A stretch of 64,000 nucleotides of DNA from Rohdeia mirabilis. Its GTDB lineage: Bacteria > Planctomycetota > UBA1135 > GCA-002686595. Positions 15,558 to 24,451 of the stretch are shown here, piece by piece. The translations under genes were made by a program, and so were the position numbers. Position 1 is the first letter of the stretch. Every line of letters starts with the position of its first letter. The notes beneath the pieces are model-generated. The model made no database searches and was not told the DNA's origin. It was given only the letters and a program-made list of their open reading frames with translations. Location of the stretch: NCBI GenBank assembly GCA_007750655.1, contig CP036290.1:1178001-1242000 (forward strand), written 5' to 3'.

Positions 15558-16262
15558 ATGAACGTCGAGTTCCAACGCTTTCTCGAGTCCCTGTCGGCGC
15601 TCGAGACCAACAGTGCGACCGGGGTCCAGAGTCTGGCCGTGTCGCTGCTGCTGGCGTTCCTGCTCGGTCAGTGCATCGCGGTCGTCTACCGCTGGACGCA
15701 CGTCGGCGTCAGCTACAGCCGCACGTTCACCCAGTCGCTCGTCGTGCTGACGATGGCGGTGACGCTGGTGATGTTCGTCATCGGCGACAACATCGTCACG
15801 GCCTTCGGACTGCTCGGCGCGCTGGCGATCATCCGCTTCCGCAACGTGCTCAAGGACACGCGCGACACCAGCTTCATCTTCGTGGCGCTGGTGCTCGGCA
15901 TGGCGCTCGGCGCCCAACGTCACGTCGTGGCCCTGTTCGGTGCTTCCGCTCTGCTGGCGGTCATCCTGTACATGCGCGCCGTGGACTTCGGTGCGACCAC
16001 GCGCTTCGACGGACACCTGTCCGTGCGCCTGCCGCACCTACCGACCTCGGCCGGCGAGATGCAGACCACGCTCCGACGCTTCTGCCGCCGCGTGCGCCAG
16101 GTCTCCTCGCGTCACGTGGCCGGTGGCGAAGCGGTCGAGTACGTGTTCGAGGTCCGTCTGCGCGATCGCCAGCGCGGCGACGAGATGGTCGAGGAACTGC
16201 GGCAGTACGCCCGTGCGACGGATGCGTCGCTCGTCGTGAGGGATCAGATTGCAGAGATCTGA
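15558..16262 (+). CDS. DUF4956 membrane protein
   Basis: 234 residues. The N-terminal half has four hydrophobic segments (about residues 25-43, 55-77, 78-96 and 110-142), with the family hallmark GLLGALAIIRFRNVLKDTRDTSF between them. The C-terminal half is soluble with a ferredoxin-like alternation (YVFEVRLRDRQRGDEMVEEL). DUF4956 proteins travel with VTC polyphosphate polymerases and are thought to bring the polymerase to the membrane or help move its product; that role is unproven. The HlyD-like gene begins 14 nt before its stop. Confidence 0.9.
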   Translation: MNVEFQRFLESLSALETNSATGVQSLAVSLLLAFLLGQCIAVVYRWTHVGVSYSRTFTQSLVVLTMAVTLVMFVIGDNIVTAFGLLGALAIIRFRNVLKDTRDTSFIFVALVLGMALGAQRHVVALFGASALLAVILYMRAVDFGATTRFDGHLSVRLPHLPTSAGEMQTTLRRFCRRVRQVSSRHVAGGEAVEYVFEVRLRDRQRGDEMVEELRQYARATDASLVVRDQIAEI

Positions 16263-17523
16263 GAGCGAGGTCCGAGAGAGCGAGCGAGCGCTGCCCCCGC
16301 GCCCGACGGGCCGCGTGCGCACGCCGCTGCGCCAGTGGTTCACCGACCTGCGCGGTGGACCGCTCGCCGCGTTCGCGTTCCTCGGTGCAGCCGTCGCGCT
16401 GTGGTGGATGGTCATGCACCAGGCGCCCGCGCGGACCTTCGTCGCCATCGTGCGCGGCGACGAGGTGATCCTGCGCGCGCCGGCCGATCAGCTCGTCGAC
16501 CAGGTCTTCGCGCGCGCCTACGAACACGTCGAGTCGGGCGACGTCCTGTGCACGTTCGACGGCGCGCGGCTCGAGGCCGACCTGGCCGTCGCCCGCGCCG
16601 AAGCGTTCGCCCTCGAGGCCGAGGTCGGCGCCGAGTCCGCGCGCATCGAGGCCGAGCGCCGCCGGCTCGCCTTCGACGCGCTCGACCGCGACGAACGGCT
16701 CGTCCGCGAACGTGCGACCGACCTGCGTCGCCTCGAGCTCGACGTCGAGGAGCTGCGACTCGACGCGTTGTCGGCGACGGTCGAGCTGGCCGCACTCGAG
16801 GTGGACCGACGGCGCTACGAGGTACGCCTCCAGTATCTGGCCGAGTTGCTCGAGCCCGGCCTGACGCCGCGCTCCGAGGCGGCGGAGATCGAAGCGCGCC
16901 TGGCCGCGATCGCGGACGAGGTCGCGCGCCGCGAGGAACAGCTCACAGGCCTCGAACGGGCTCGCGAACGCGCCGAGGAACGGCTCGAACTCCTGCGCGA
17001 CTCGAAGATCGAGTCCACGGCGGCCCTGCTCCCGGCGGACGAGCCGTCGTTGCTGGAACCACTGCGGCGCCGGATCGACGTGCAGACCGCGCTCGCCGCG
17101 CGCCTGGCCCTGGCCGCGGACGACCTCGTCCTGCGCGCGCCCGTCTCCGGCCGGATCGACAGCGTCCTGGCCCATCCCGGGCGCCGGACCGTGGCCGACG
17201 AGGGCCTGGTGACGTTGGTCGCGCCCAGTCGGAGCAGCACCGGGCGCCACCAGGCCGACCTGTTCCTGCGCGAGGACCAGACCGGAGCGCTGGTGGTGGG
17301 GGACCGGCTCGAGCTGGGCGGTGTGGACGTGCTCGCTCCCGACGGCGCGCCGATCACCATCGAGGGCGAGGTGGTGGCCGCGGCGCCGCGACTGGTCGAA
17401 CTGCCCCAGCGCCTGTGGCTCGACCCGCGCGTGCCCGAACACGGCCACAGCTTCTTGATCGCCCTGCCCGCCGGGACGACGGCCGTGCCCGGTGCGCGGC
17501 TGTGGGCGCGGCTCGTGCCCTGA
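16249..17523 (+). CDS. HlyD-like membrane fusion/adaptor protein
   Basis: 424 residues from a TTG at 16249, supported by GAGGGA just upstream and by the overlap with the DUF4956 gene. After a basic cytosolic segment comes one helix around residues 40-58, then a lipoyl-like half (FVAIVRGDEVILRAPADQLVDQVFARAYEHVESGDVL), a coiled coil of about 200 residues rich in Glu, Arg and Leu, the second half (LRAPVSGRIDSVLAHPGRRTV) and a beta domain. This is the order of membrane fusion proteins in tripartite exporters, yet no ABC or RND pump is adjacent. With the polymerase and DUF4956 it suggests a polyphosphate assembly or export module. Confidence 0.82.
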   Translation: MQRSESEVRESERALPPRPTGRVRTPLRQWFTDLRGGPLAAFAFLGAAVALWWMVMHQAPARTFVAIVRGDEVILRAPADQLVDQVFARAYEHVESGDVLCTFDGARLEADLAVARAEAFALEAEVGAESARIEAERRRLAFDALDRDERLVRERATDLRRLELDVEELRLDALSATVELAALEVDRRRYEVRLQYLAELLEPGLTPRSEAAEIEARLAAIADEVARREEQLTGLERARERAEERLELLRDSKIESTAALLPADEPSLLEPLRRRIDVQTALAARLALAADDLVLRAPVSGRIDSVLAHPGRRTVADEGLVTLVAPSRSSTGRHQADLFLREDQTGALVVGDRLELGGVDVLAPDGAPITIEGEVVAAAPRLVELPQRLWLDPRVPEHGHSFLIALPAGTTAVPGARLWARLVP

Positions 17524-17750
17524 CGGGGGGTCTTCGGCGCGGCCGGATCGCGTGCACGGCGCGCGTTCACGGGTGATTCGTTCGGCTGCCGTGACCCGGC
17601 CGGTGCCCCGTGGGACCCGCGCGAACGAGGGATCGTGCGAATCCCGCCGAGACCCCCCGATCTCCTCTATAACTGGAGGACGACAGGGCCCGGCCGCGCG
17701 TCGAGCTCTGCCCCGTCCCCGACTTCCGACGCCCGAAGTTCGACGCCCGA

Positions 17751-18857
17751 ATGTTCGACACCGTGTCCCACGCCCTGTTCCTCGCGGCCGCCCTCTCGGG
17801 GGCGCCGCAGGCTCCTGCCCCGTTCGCCGACGCCGGCGGCACGGCCCCCGACGGACCGAGCGTCCGTGCGGTCGAGCCGCTGACCGTCGAACTGGCCTAC
17901 CGCGGCTTCCGCACGTTCGAGTTCGAGCTGCCCGACGAGAGCTACGCGCCGATTGCCGACGGCATCCCGATCGCGCACTCCGGAGGCGACGCGTTCGCCG
18001 CACGCGTCGAGGGCGGGAAGCTGATGCTCGACGTCGAGGGGAACGGAACCTTCAAGGCCGTCATCGAACCGCCGCCGGCGGGCGAGACGGTCTCGGTCAC
18101 CCTGCGCGGCACCGACGCCGCCGGCGAGCCCCTGCGCTACACGGCGCGCGTCCGACAGGGCCAGGGCGGCTGGGAGTACTCCTGTTCCGGCGGACTCGTC
18201 GGCAACCTGGGAGAGACCAAGATCGTGCTGTTCGACCAGGACCTCGACGGTCTGTACGGCGAGCCTGGCGAGGACGCGCTCGTCGTCGGGCGCGGCCGCG
18301 TCGCGACCACGATGAGCACCGTGATCCTCGTGGACGACGCGCTCCACACCGTGCGACTCGTCGCGGGCGAAGGCGCGGCCGCCCACCTCGAACTCACACC
18401 CTTCGAGGGCGCGACCGGCACGCTCGACCTGGTCTCGGGTTTCGAGACCAAGGGCAAGGTCCTGTCGCTGCAGGTCGCCGACCGCCGCAACCACGTCTAC
18501 CTCGACCTGGCCGATCACGACGAGGGCGCGCGCGTTCCCGTCGGGACCTACCGCTTCGACACAGGGCGCCTCGCTTCCGGCGACAACCGCGTCTCGATCG
18601 CGTCCGGCCGCATGGAGAAGATCGTCGTCGAAGCCGACGCGTCCACGACCCTGGCCTGGGGCGGCCCGCTGACCGGCGAGTTCACCTACGGTCGTCAGGG
18701 CCTCACCTTCCAGTTCGAGCCGGACAAGGTCTGGTACTACGGTCGCGCGGGCGAGGAGTACTACGACTGGACGCCGATCGGAGCCTCGCCGAAGTTCGTC
18801 ATCGTCGACGCCGAGGACCGTGCGGAACTGGTCAGCGGCGTCTTCCCCGGCACATGA
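17751..18857 (+). CDS. Secreted beta-rich protein of unknown function
   Basis: 368 residues. The N-terminus MFDTVSHALFLAAALSGAPQAPAP looks like a signal peptide. The mature part is beta-rich and contains an EF-hand-like acidic stretch (FDQDLDGLYGEPGED) of the kind found in dockerin or calcium-binding loops of planctomycete exported proteins. Beyond this I recognise no family. A TATAAC element at 17668-17673 in the 227-nt gap upstream may be its -10. It lies downstream of the polyphosphate module and may or may not belong to it. Confidence 0.72.
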   Translation: MFDTVSHALFLAAALSGAPQAPAPFADAGGTAPDGPSVRAVEPLTVELAYRGFRTFEFELPDESYAPIADGIPIAHSGGDAFAARVEGGKLMLDVEGNGTFKAVIEPPPAGETVSVTLRGTDAAGEPLRYTARVRQGQGGWEYSCSGGLVGNLGETKIVLFDQDLDGLYGEPGEDALVVGRGRVATTMSTVILVDDALHTVRLVAGEGAAAHLELTPFEGATGTLDLVSGFETKGKVLSLQVADRRNHVYLDLADHDEGARVPVGTYRFDTGRLASGDNRVSIASGRMEKIVVEADASTTLAWGGPLTGEFTYGRQGLTFQFEPDKVWYYGRAGEEYYDWTPIGASPKFVIVDAEDRAELVSGVFPGT

Positions 18858-19271
18858 TGAGGCTCGGGATTCGTTCCGGTCGCCGTGAGCGTGCCGGCAG
18901 AACACTCCTCCGCTTCGTTCGAGATCCGTTTCGAGCAGACCACCTGGGCCTTCGGCGAGGTGCGCGGCGCGCCGCGGACCCGCTGATGCGTGCAGGTCGA
19001 GAACGGACCAACGGCGCGCTCCGCGGTCACGCCTCGCGCGTCTCTCGCCCCGGCCACTGCGCCGCTCCCGCCGCCTAGCGCATCCGACCGCCACGCGTTC
19101 GGTGCGTGGACCCCGCGACGGTGCGTGCGAGGCCGCCGTTCCGCGCGAACCCGACGGCGCTCGTCCGCGTCGGACCCGTGCCGCGTCCGTTCGCGGCACT
19201 CTCCATCCGCCGTACCGTTCGCGTGCTGCGCGTCCCGAGCCTTCGTCCGCCGACCCTCCCTCCATCGCTCC
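18858..19271 (+). other. Gap with no recognisable gene
   Basis: These 414 nt hold no gene that I can support. The frame of the following gene stays open back to 18990 but the residues are Arg/Ser/Pro-rich and without family character. No terminator with a U tract, no riboswitch and no tRNA is visible. Confidence 0.4.
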
Positions 19272-21707
19272 GTGCACACGATCGACGTCCACAACGAAAC
19301 GGCCACCCGCGCGCGCCGACACTCGAGCGCGTTCGCGCGGGCGGCGCGCGCCCTGCTCGCGACCGGATTCGCCGTCGCGGGCGCCGTGACCGGCGCGGCG
19401 ACGACCGCCTTCGCCCAGCAGCCCTTCGATCCGGCTTCGAACCCGGCGGCCGGCCCGGCGCCCTCGACCGCGCGTTCGAGCGGACGCCTGCCCGTCACGA
19501 TCGTGGCGGGCAAGCTCGTCGCCGCCTGCGACCTCGCGACGAACGCGCGCCGGATCCCCGCCAACCTCTTCGTCGACTTCGATCGCCAGTGCGCGCTCGA
19601 ACTGCACAACAGCGCGGCCGGCCGGCAAGCCCTCGACGTCGAGGGCGCGAACCCGCCGCGCGAGGTTCGCATCATCTTCCCCGACCTCGAGCTGTCGAAC
19701 GTCGGGCGCGCGCACGGCGACGAAGACTTCCTGAACGACTTCACGAAGTACCACAGCCACGAGATCGGCGAGAACGCGGTCGTCGGCACCATCGGCGCCG
19801 GAATCCTGTCGCGCTACCACGTGACGATCGACCTCGCGAACGGCTACCTCCAGCTCGACGCGCCGCGCACGCAGGGAGCGAACGCCGCGCGCGCCGTCTC
19901 GCCCTCGGCCGACGACTTCGACGTGCCGATCACGCTCGACTCCGGACTGGTCTGGCTGCCCGCGCGGTTGCCCGGTGACGTCACCGGAGCCATGGCGCTC
20001 GGGACGTCGCGACACGACGCGCTGATCGACGAACTCGTCGTCGACGATCTCGACGCGCCGGCCGGCGACGTCGAGTTCCTGCGCATCGGTCCGCTCGACG
20101 TGGCCACCGTTCTCGCCCTGCGTCCCGAGCCGTCGACGCTGGCCCACCCCGACGGCGCCCTCGGCATCCTCGGGATCGGTTTCCTCGAGAGCTTCCGCGT
20201 CGAGATCGATCGCGTGAACCGTTTCGCGCGCATCCAGCGCAGCGCGAAGCAGCCGTTCCCCGCCGACGACCGCGCGTTCTTCGCCGCCCGCGTGCGCGAG
20301 GAAGCGGCCGCCACCGAGGCCTTCCTCGATGCTTGGCCAGAGGCGCGCCTGACCGAGGAGGCCGCGCGCCTGCTCGTCGACCAGCGTCTCGAGGAGTTCG
20401 CGGACGAGCCGGACCTGCGCCGCGCGATCGAGCGCTACGTCGGTTCGCGCCCGAAGGACCTGCGCTGCTCCACCGCGCTCGATCTCTTGAAGGCCCTGCG
20501 CGCCGAGGGCGAGGAGACCGCGGCCGTGCTCGCCGGTGAGTGCGGTCTGCCGTCCGCGCGCGAGGACCGCTATCCCGAGTCGGGTCCGCAGGTGCGTTCG
20601 CGAATGGGCCAGATCCTCTACCACCGCGGCGACCTGGACGGAGCCTGGCGCCACCTGTTGTCGGCGGCCTTCAACCAGCCCGACGACGGCACGATCAACC
20701 TCTACCTGGGGCGCGTGTACGAGGACCGCGGCTGGCTCGAACGGGCCCAGTCGCGCTACGTCCAGGCGATCATCGTGCCCGAGAGCGGCCCCCAGGCCAT
20801 GGAAGGGCTCGAGCGCGTGGCGCTGGCGCTCGGCGAGGGCGGCGGACTGTCGGTGGACACGGTCGATCTGCAGATCGCCGGCAAGGTCTACGGCTTCGGA
20901 GCCGCGACGCGCTACCAACCGGACGCGGACGTGAAGCCGAACCGGCGCGTCCTCGTGGAGTACTTCGCCGGCGCGCATCTCGACCACCGCGCGGCACTCG
21001 GCGGCGCGCTCGCCTTCGAGGGGCTCGCCAGCCACTTCGGCGACGAGTACATGGTGCCGCTGACGTACCACGTGCCGATCCCCAAACTCTCGCCCCTGTG
21101 CACGGACGTCGCCGAACAGGTCGCGGCGCGTCGCGGCGTGACGGGTGGCATCGTCAACGTCATCGACGGCGTCTCGGCGCAGCGCGCGGCCGGCCGGCAC
21201 CGCGACGCCGACGCGCTGTACGAGATGAGCCGTCAGGCGGTCGTCACCGAACTGGGGCAGTTCTCCGACTACGAGATCGACATCGTCGCGAGCCACGCGG
21301 ACGGTCGTCTGGTGGGGGACGTGTTGGCCAGCGGGCCGGCCGATCCCGACCTCGACCTGATGGTCCTGCTCGCCGAGCGCGGCGTCCTGTTCCCCGGCGC
21401 CAGTCAGGTCGTCGTGCACCGTCACGTGGTGCGTGCGAACCTGGCCGAAGGCGCGGGCGGCGTGGCGTGGTCCGAGGACGCCGACGAGTTGTCCTACCGC
21501 TTCGACGTCGCGCTCGCGGACCTGGTGGACGAGCACCGCGCGTGGCTCGCCGCCGAGGTCGCGAAGGGCGCCGAGGACGTGCCGACGCTCGGGACCGCGC
21601 TCGATCCGCGGCAGCTCGTGGTGGTGGCCTACCTGATCGATCGTGCGACGGGCGAAGTGGCCCAGGCCAACAGCGCGCGCGTCGAACTGACGGAGCAGGA
21701 GCTGTGA
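19272..21707 (+). CDS. Secreted protein: retropepsin-like, TPR and thioredoxin-like domains
   Basis: 811 residues from a GTG, opening with a signal peptide (ARALLATGFAVAGAVTGAATTAFAQ). Around residues 75-330 it resembles a retropepsin-type aspartic protease (GILGIGFLESFRVEIDRVNRFARI), but the place of the catalytic D-T/S-G reads MALGTSRHD, so activity is doubtful. TPR-like helices lie around 430-520 (ILYHRGDLDGAWRHL, YLGRVYEDRGWLERAQ). Around 535-780 a thioredoxin-like fold (RVLVEYFAGAHLDHR, EYMVPLTYHVP) resembles Omp28/DUF1223 but lacks the CxxC pair. It leads a run of coupled genes: its stop overlaps the next start (GTGA). Confidence 0.75.
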   Translation: MHTIDVHNETATRARRHSSAFARAARALLATGFAVAGAVTGAATTAFAQQPFDPASNPAAGPAPSTARSSGRLPVTIVAGKLVAACDLATNARRIPANLFVDFDRQCALELHNSAAGRQALDVEGANPPREVRIIFPDLELSNVGRAHGDEDFLNDFTKYHSHEIGENAVVGTIGAGILSRYHVTIDLANGYLQLDAPRTQGANAARAVSPSADDFDVPITLDSGLVWLPARLPGDVTGAMALGTSRHDALIDELVVDDLDAPAGDVEFLRIGPLDVATVLALRPEPSTLAHPDGALGILGIGFLESFRVEIDRVNRFARIQRSAKQPFPADDRAFFAARVREEAAATEAFLDAWPEARLTEEAARLLVDQRLEEFADEPDLRRAIERYVGSRPKDLRCSTALDLLKALRAEGEETAAVLAGECGLPSAREDRYPESGPQVRSRMGQILYHRGDLDGAWRHLLSAAFNQPDDGTINLYLGRVYEDRGWLERAQSRYVQAIIVPESGPQAMEGLERVALALGEGGGLSVDTVDLQIAGKVYGFGAATRYQPDADVKPNRRVLVEYFAGAHLDHRAALGGALAFEGLASHFGDEYMVPLTYHVPIPKLSPLCTDVAEQVAARRGVTGGIVNVIDGVSAQRAAGRHRDADALYEMSRQAVVTELGQFSDYEIDIVASHADGRLVGDVLASGPADPDLDLMVLLAERGVLFPGASQVVVHRHVVRANLAEGAGGVAWSEDADELSYRFDVALADLVDEHRAWLAAEVAKGAEDVPTLGTALDPRQLVVVAYLIDRATGEVAQANSARVELTEQEL

Positions 21708-23302
21708 GCACGAACGATCCGAACACGGGCTCGGTGGCCGACGCCCAGCGCGCCACGAACGAAGGACTGCGCGAGGACCTGCACGACCTGGCCGAGCGGA
21801 CCGCCCTCGATCTGGCGCACCGCCGCGCCGTGCGCACCGCGTCGCTCGTCACGAGTCGTTCCCTGTGGCTGGTGCTGCTGGTGCCGGCTCTCGCGGTCGT
21901 CGTCGCGCTCGTCCTCAACCTTCTGCGCCGCCCAGAGCACTTCTGGCGCACCGAGACGCTCGGCGAGTACGTCGGGACGGCGCTCCTGCTGTCGATCGGC
22001 GCGCTCGTTCCGCTCGCCGCGCTCGTGGCACACCGCACCTGGCGCGCCTACGAGACGCGCGCGACGCGTGCGCGTGCCCTGGCGGTGCTCGACCGGCACC
22101 TCGGGCTCGCGGACCGTCTGACCACCGCGGACGAGTTCCTCGGTTTCTCGGGTCGCAACGGCTTCGAGATGGCGGCCGTCGAGGACGCGCGCGACGTGGT
22201 CTCGAAGGCGCGCGGCACCGTGCTGCCCCAGGTGGCGTTCGGTTGGCGTCCGCGCCGGCCCGAGTGGGCGGTGTTGGCGCTCGCGTTGGCGCTGACGCTG
22301 CTCGCGGCGCGCATCGACCCGGGGCACCGACTCCACCATCCGGACGGCCAGATCGAGGAAGAGACCGCGTCGCTGGGCGAAGTCACCGTGCTCGACACGG
22401 GTGTCGAACGCACCGCGAGCGAGTCCGACGCGGAATCGGACGTGCCCGAGACGCCGCCCCGTGAACCGCGCGAACGCCGCACCCAGACCGCCGTGCGCGC
22501 CGATGCCAAGGCGACCGAGGTTCCCGACCAGGTCAAGGAGAGCAAGGGCACGACGCGCGAGGGCGAGTCGTCCGACGCGCAGAGTTCGAGCGGCGCCGGT
22601 TCGGCGAAGGGCACGCCCTCCAACCAGGAGCAGCAGTCGGCGGGCGAGGCGAAGGCCCAGCAGACGCCGAAGAAGCCCAAGCCGACCGAGGAGACGCGCG
22701 AGGACGAGCAGCAGGAGAAGAAGCGCGCCGAGGAGGACTCGGGTTCGACCGCCGGCCGCGGCTCCGCGAAGGGCTCGAACAAGAACGCCGTGGCGACGCC
22801 CTGGTCGAGCAAGGACCAGGTCGACACGCCCGACGACCAACAGATCGAGGACGACGACGAGTTCGAGGACGACGCCGAGGAGCAGAAGGCGCGCGGCGGC
22901 ATGCAGCCGAACATGCGCGACCGTCGCCCGCCGGTCAGTCGCGACCTCTCGATCGGTTTCGGCAACCGACCGAACCCCGACGCCAACGGCCGCGGCGGTC
23001 CCAGCGAGCAGAAGAAGTCGCGCGGCACCGCGTCGCTCGTGCTCGGCGTTCCCGTGCCCGACCGCGTGAAGGGTCAACCGAACCGCGGCAAGACCAAGAT
23101 CACCCAGGAGCGCGTCGAACCGCGCGCCGAGGTCGCCGACCCGGTCGCGGCCGGTGCGCGCGAAGCGTCCCAGGCGCCGCTCGGCAACGTGCCGTCGCCC
23201 CAGTCGTCGCCCTGGATGCGCGACGCCGTGCGCCGCTACTTCGTCGCCCTGCGAGCGAGCGAGGCCGAGGTGCCCGCGCCCGCGCCCTCCTCGGACGACT
23301 GA
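21704..23302 (+). CDS. Membrane-anchored disordered protein of the Bat-like cluster
   Basis: 532 residues from a GTG in GTGA. Two helices at about residues 54-74 and 89-110 are followed by a cytosolic segment and a third helix at 188-204. The remaining 330 residues are low in hydrophobics and very rich in Glu, Lys, Ser, Gln and Pro, hence probably disordered, with acidic runs such as EDDDEFEDDAEEQ. Similar proteins sit beside MoxR/VWA genes in planctomycetes, but I cannot name a family. A tether or assembly scaffold role is inference. Confidence 0.75.
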   Translation: MSTNDPNTGSVADAQRATNEGLREDLHDLAERTALDLAHRRAVRTASLVTSRSLWLVLLVPALAVVVALVLNLLRRPEHFWRTETLGEYVGTALLLSIGALVPLAALVAHRTWRAYETRATRARALAVLDRHLGLADRLTTADEFLGFSGRNGFEMAAVEDARDVVSKARGTVLPQVAFGWRPRRPEWAVLALALALTLLAARIDPGHRLHHPDGQIEEETASLGEVTVLDTGVERTASESDAESDVPETPPREPRERRTQTAVRADAKATEVPDQVKESKGTTREGESSDAQSSSGAGSAKGTPSNQEQQSAGEAKAQQTPKKPKPTEETREDEQQEKKRAEEDSGSTAGRGSAKGSNKNAVATPWSSKDQVDTPDDQQIEDDDEFEDDAEEQKARGGMQPNMRDRRPPVSRDLSIGFGNRPNPDANGRGGPSEQKKSRGTASLVLGVPVPDRVKGQPNRGKTKITQERVEPRAEVADPVAAGAREASQAPLGNVPSPQSSPWMRDAVRRYFVALRASEAEVPAPAPSSDD

Positions 23303-23308
23303 ACCCAC

Positions 23309-23363
23309 GGCGGCGGTGCGCCGCCCCGAATCCACACCTTCCACGACCGCGCGCGCCGCGGTC
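23309..23363 (+). terminator. Two hairpins in the gap before moxR
   Basis: GGCGGCG/CGCCGCC with a 3-nt loop (23309-23325) and GACCGCG/CGCGGTC with a 5-nt loop (23345-23363) lie in the 126-nt gap. Neither has a U tract. They could weaken read-through into the MoxR gene or be chance in GC-rich DNA. Confidence 0.35.
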
Positions 23364-23428
23364 GCACCGCTTCGGCGCGGGCTCGATCGCCGCGCGCCGC
23401 CGCCCCTTCCCACCACACGCACGTTTCG

Positions 23429-24451
23429 ATGACGACCGAAGTCGCCGCCACTTCCGAATCGGCCCGCGAGGCCGCCGCCCAGTTCACGTCCACGTTCGCC
23501 GCGATCTCCCGCGAGGTCGGCAAGGCGATGGTCGGCCAGGAGGACGTGGTGCGCGGCGTGCTGACCGCACTGCTCGCGGGCGGCCACGTGTTGCTCGAGG
23601 GCGTTCCGGGCCTGGGCAAGACGCTGCTCGTGCGCACGCTCGGCTCGGCGCTCGACCTGGACTTCAGTCGCATCCAGTTCACGCCGGACATGATGCCCGC
23701 GGACGTCCAGGGCGCTCAGGTGCTGGTGGAGACCGAGGGCGGCGGCCACGAACTCGAGTTCCGTCAGGGACCGCTCGTCGCGAACCTCGTCCTCGCCGAC
23801 GAGATCAACCGCGCGACGCCCAAGACGCAGTCGGCGCTGCTCGAAGCGATGCAGGAGCGTCAGATCACGGTCGGCAACCGCACGATCGTGCTCGAGGAAC
23901 CCTACTGCGTCATGGCGACGCAGAACCCGGTCGAGCAGGAGGGCACGTACCCGCTGCCCGAGGCGCAGCTCGACCGCTTCCTGTTCAAGTTGATCGTCGG
24001 CTACCCGAAGGAGTCCGAGTACGGACGCATCCTCGACCTGACCACGGGCAGCGACGACGCGCAGGTCCACGCCGTGTCCAACGCGGCCGAGGTGGCGAAG
24101 ATGCGCGCGATCGTGCGCGCCGTTCCGGTGCCCGAGCAGACCAAGACCCACGCCATCCGACTGGTGATGGGGACCCAGCCCGGCAGCGACTACGCGCCGA
24201 AGCTCGTGAACGACAACGTGGCTCTCGGCTCGTCGCCGCGCGGTGCGCAGGCCCTGTTGCTCGGCGGCAAGGTGCGCGCGCTGTTGGCCGGGCGCTTCGC
24301 CGTGGCGGCCGAGGACGTGCGCGCCTGCGCCCACGACGTGCTGCGCCACCGTGTGCTCGTCAACTTCCACGGCCAGTCCGACGGCATCACGCCCGACCGC
24401 GTGGTCGACGCGGTCCTGGCCCACGTCCAGGCTCCGGGCGCCCAGGTCTGA
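23429..24451 (+). CDS. MoxR-family AAA+ ATPase
   Basis: 340 residues. Motifs are Walker A EGVPGLGKT, the MoxR signature RIQFTPDMMPADVQG, Walker B LVLADEINRA, sensor I ATQNPVEQEGTYPLPEAQLDRF, and the C-terminal helical lid. MoxR ATPases act as chaperones that insert metals or assemble complexes together with VWA partners, and two VWA-type genes follow. The stop TGA shares one base with the ATG of the DUF58 gene. Confidence 0.95.
   Translation: MTTEVAATSESAREAAAQFTSTFAAISREVGKAMVGQEDVVRGVLTALLAGGHVLLEGVPGLGKTLLVRTLGSALDLDFSRIQFTPDMMPADVQGAQVLVETEGGGHELEFRQGPLVANLVLADEINRATPKTQSALLEAMQERQITVGNRTIVLEEPYCVMATQNPVEQEGTYPLPEAQLDRFLFKLIVGYPKESEYGRILDLTTGSDDAQVHAVSNAAEVAKMRAIVRAVPVPEQTKTHAIRLVMGTQPGSDYAPKLVNDNVALGSSPRGAQALLLGGKVRALLAGRFAVAAEDVRACAHDVLRHRVLVNFHGQSDGITPDRVVDAVLAHVQAPGAQV

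Noticed and set aside
17667-21536. A minus-strand open frame of over 1200 codons opposite the secreted proteins at 17751 and 19272
   Set aside because: Same antisense codon-bias effect. The plus-strand genes have signal peptides, domain motifs and start/stop coupling, and the antisense frame crosses two of them.
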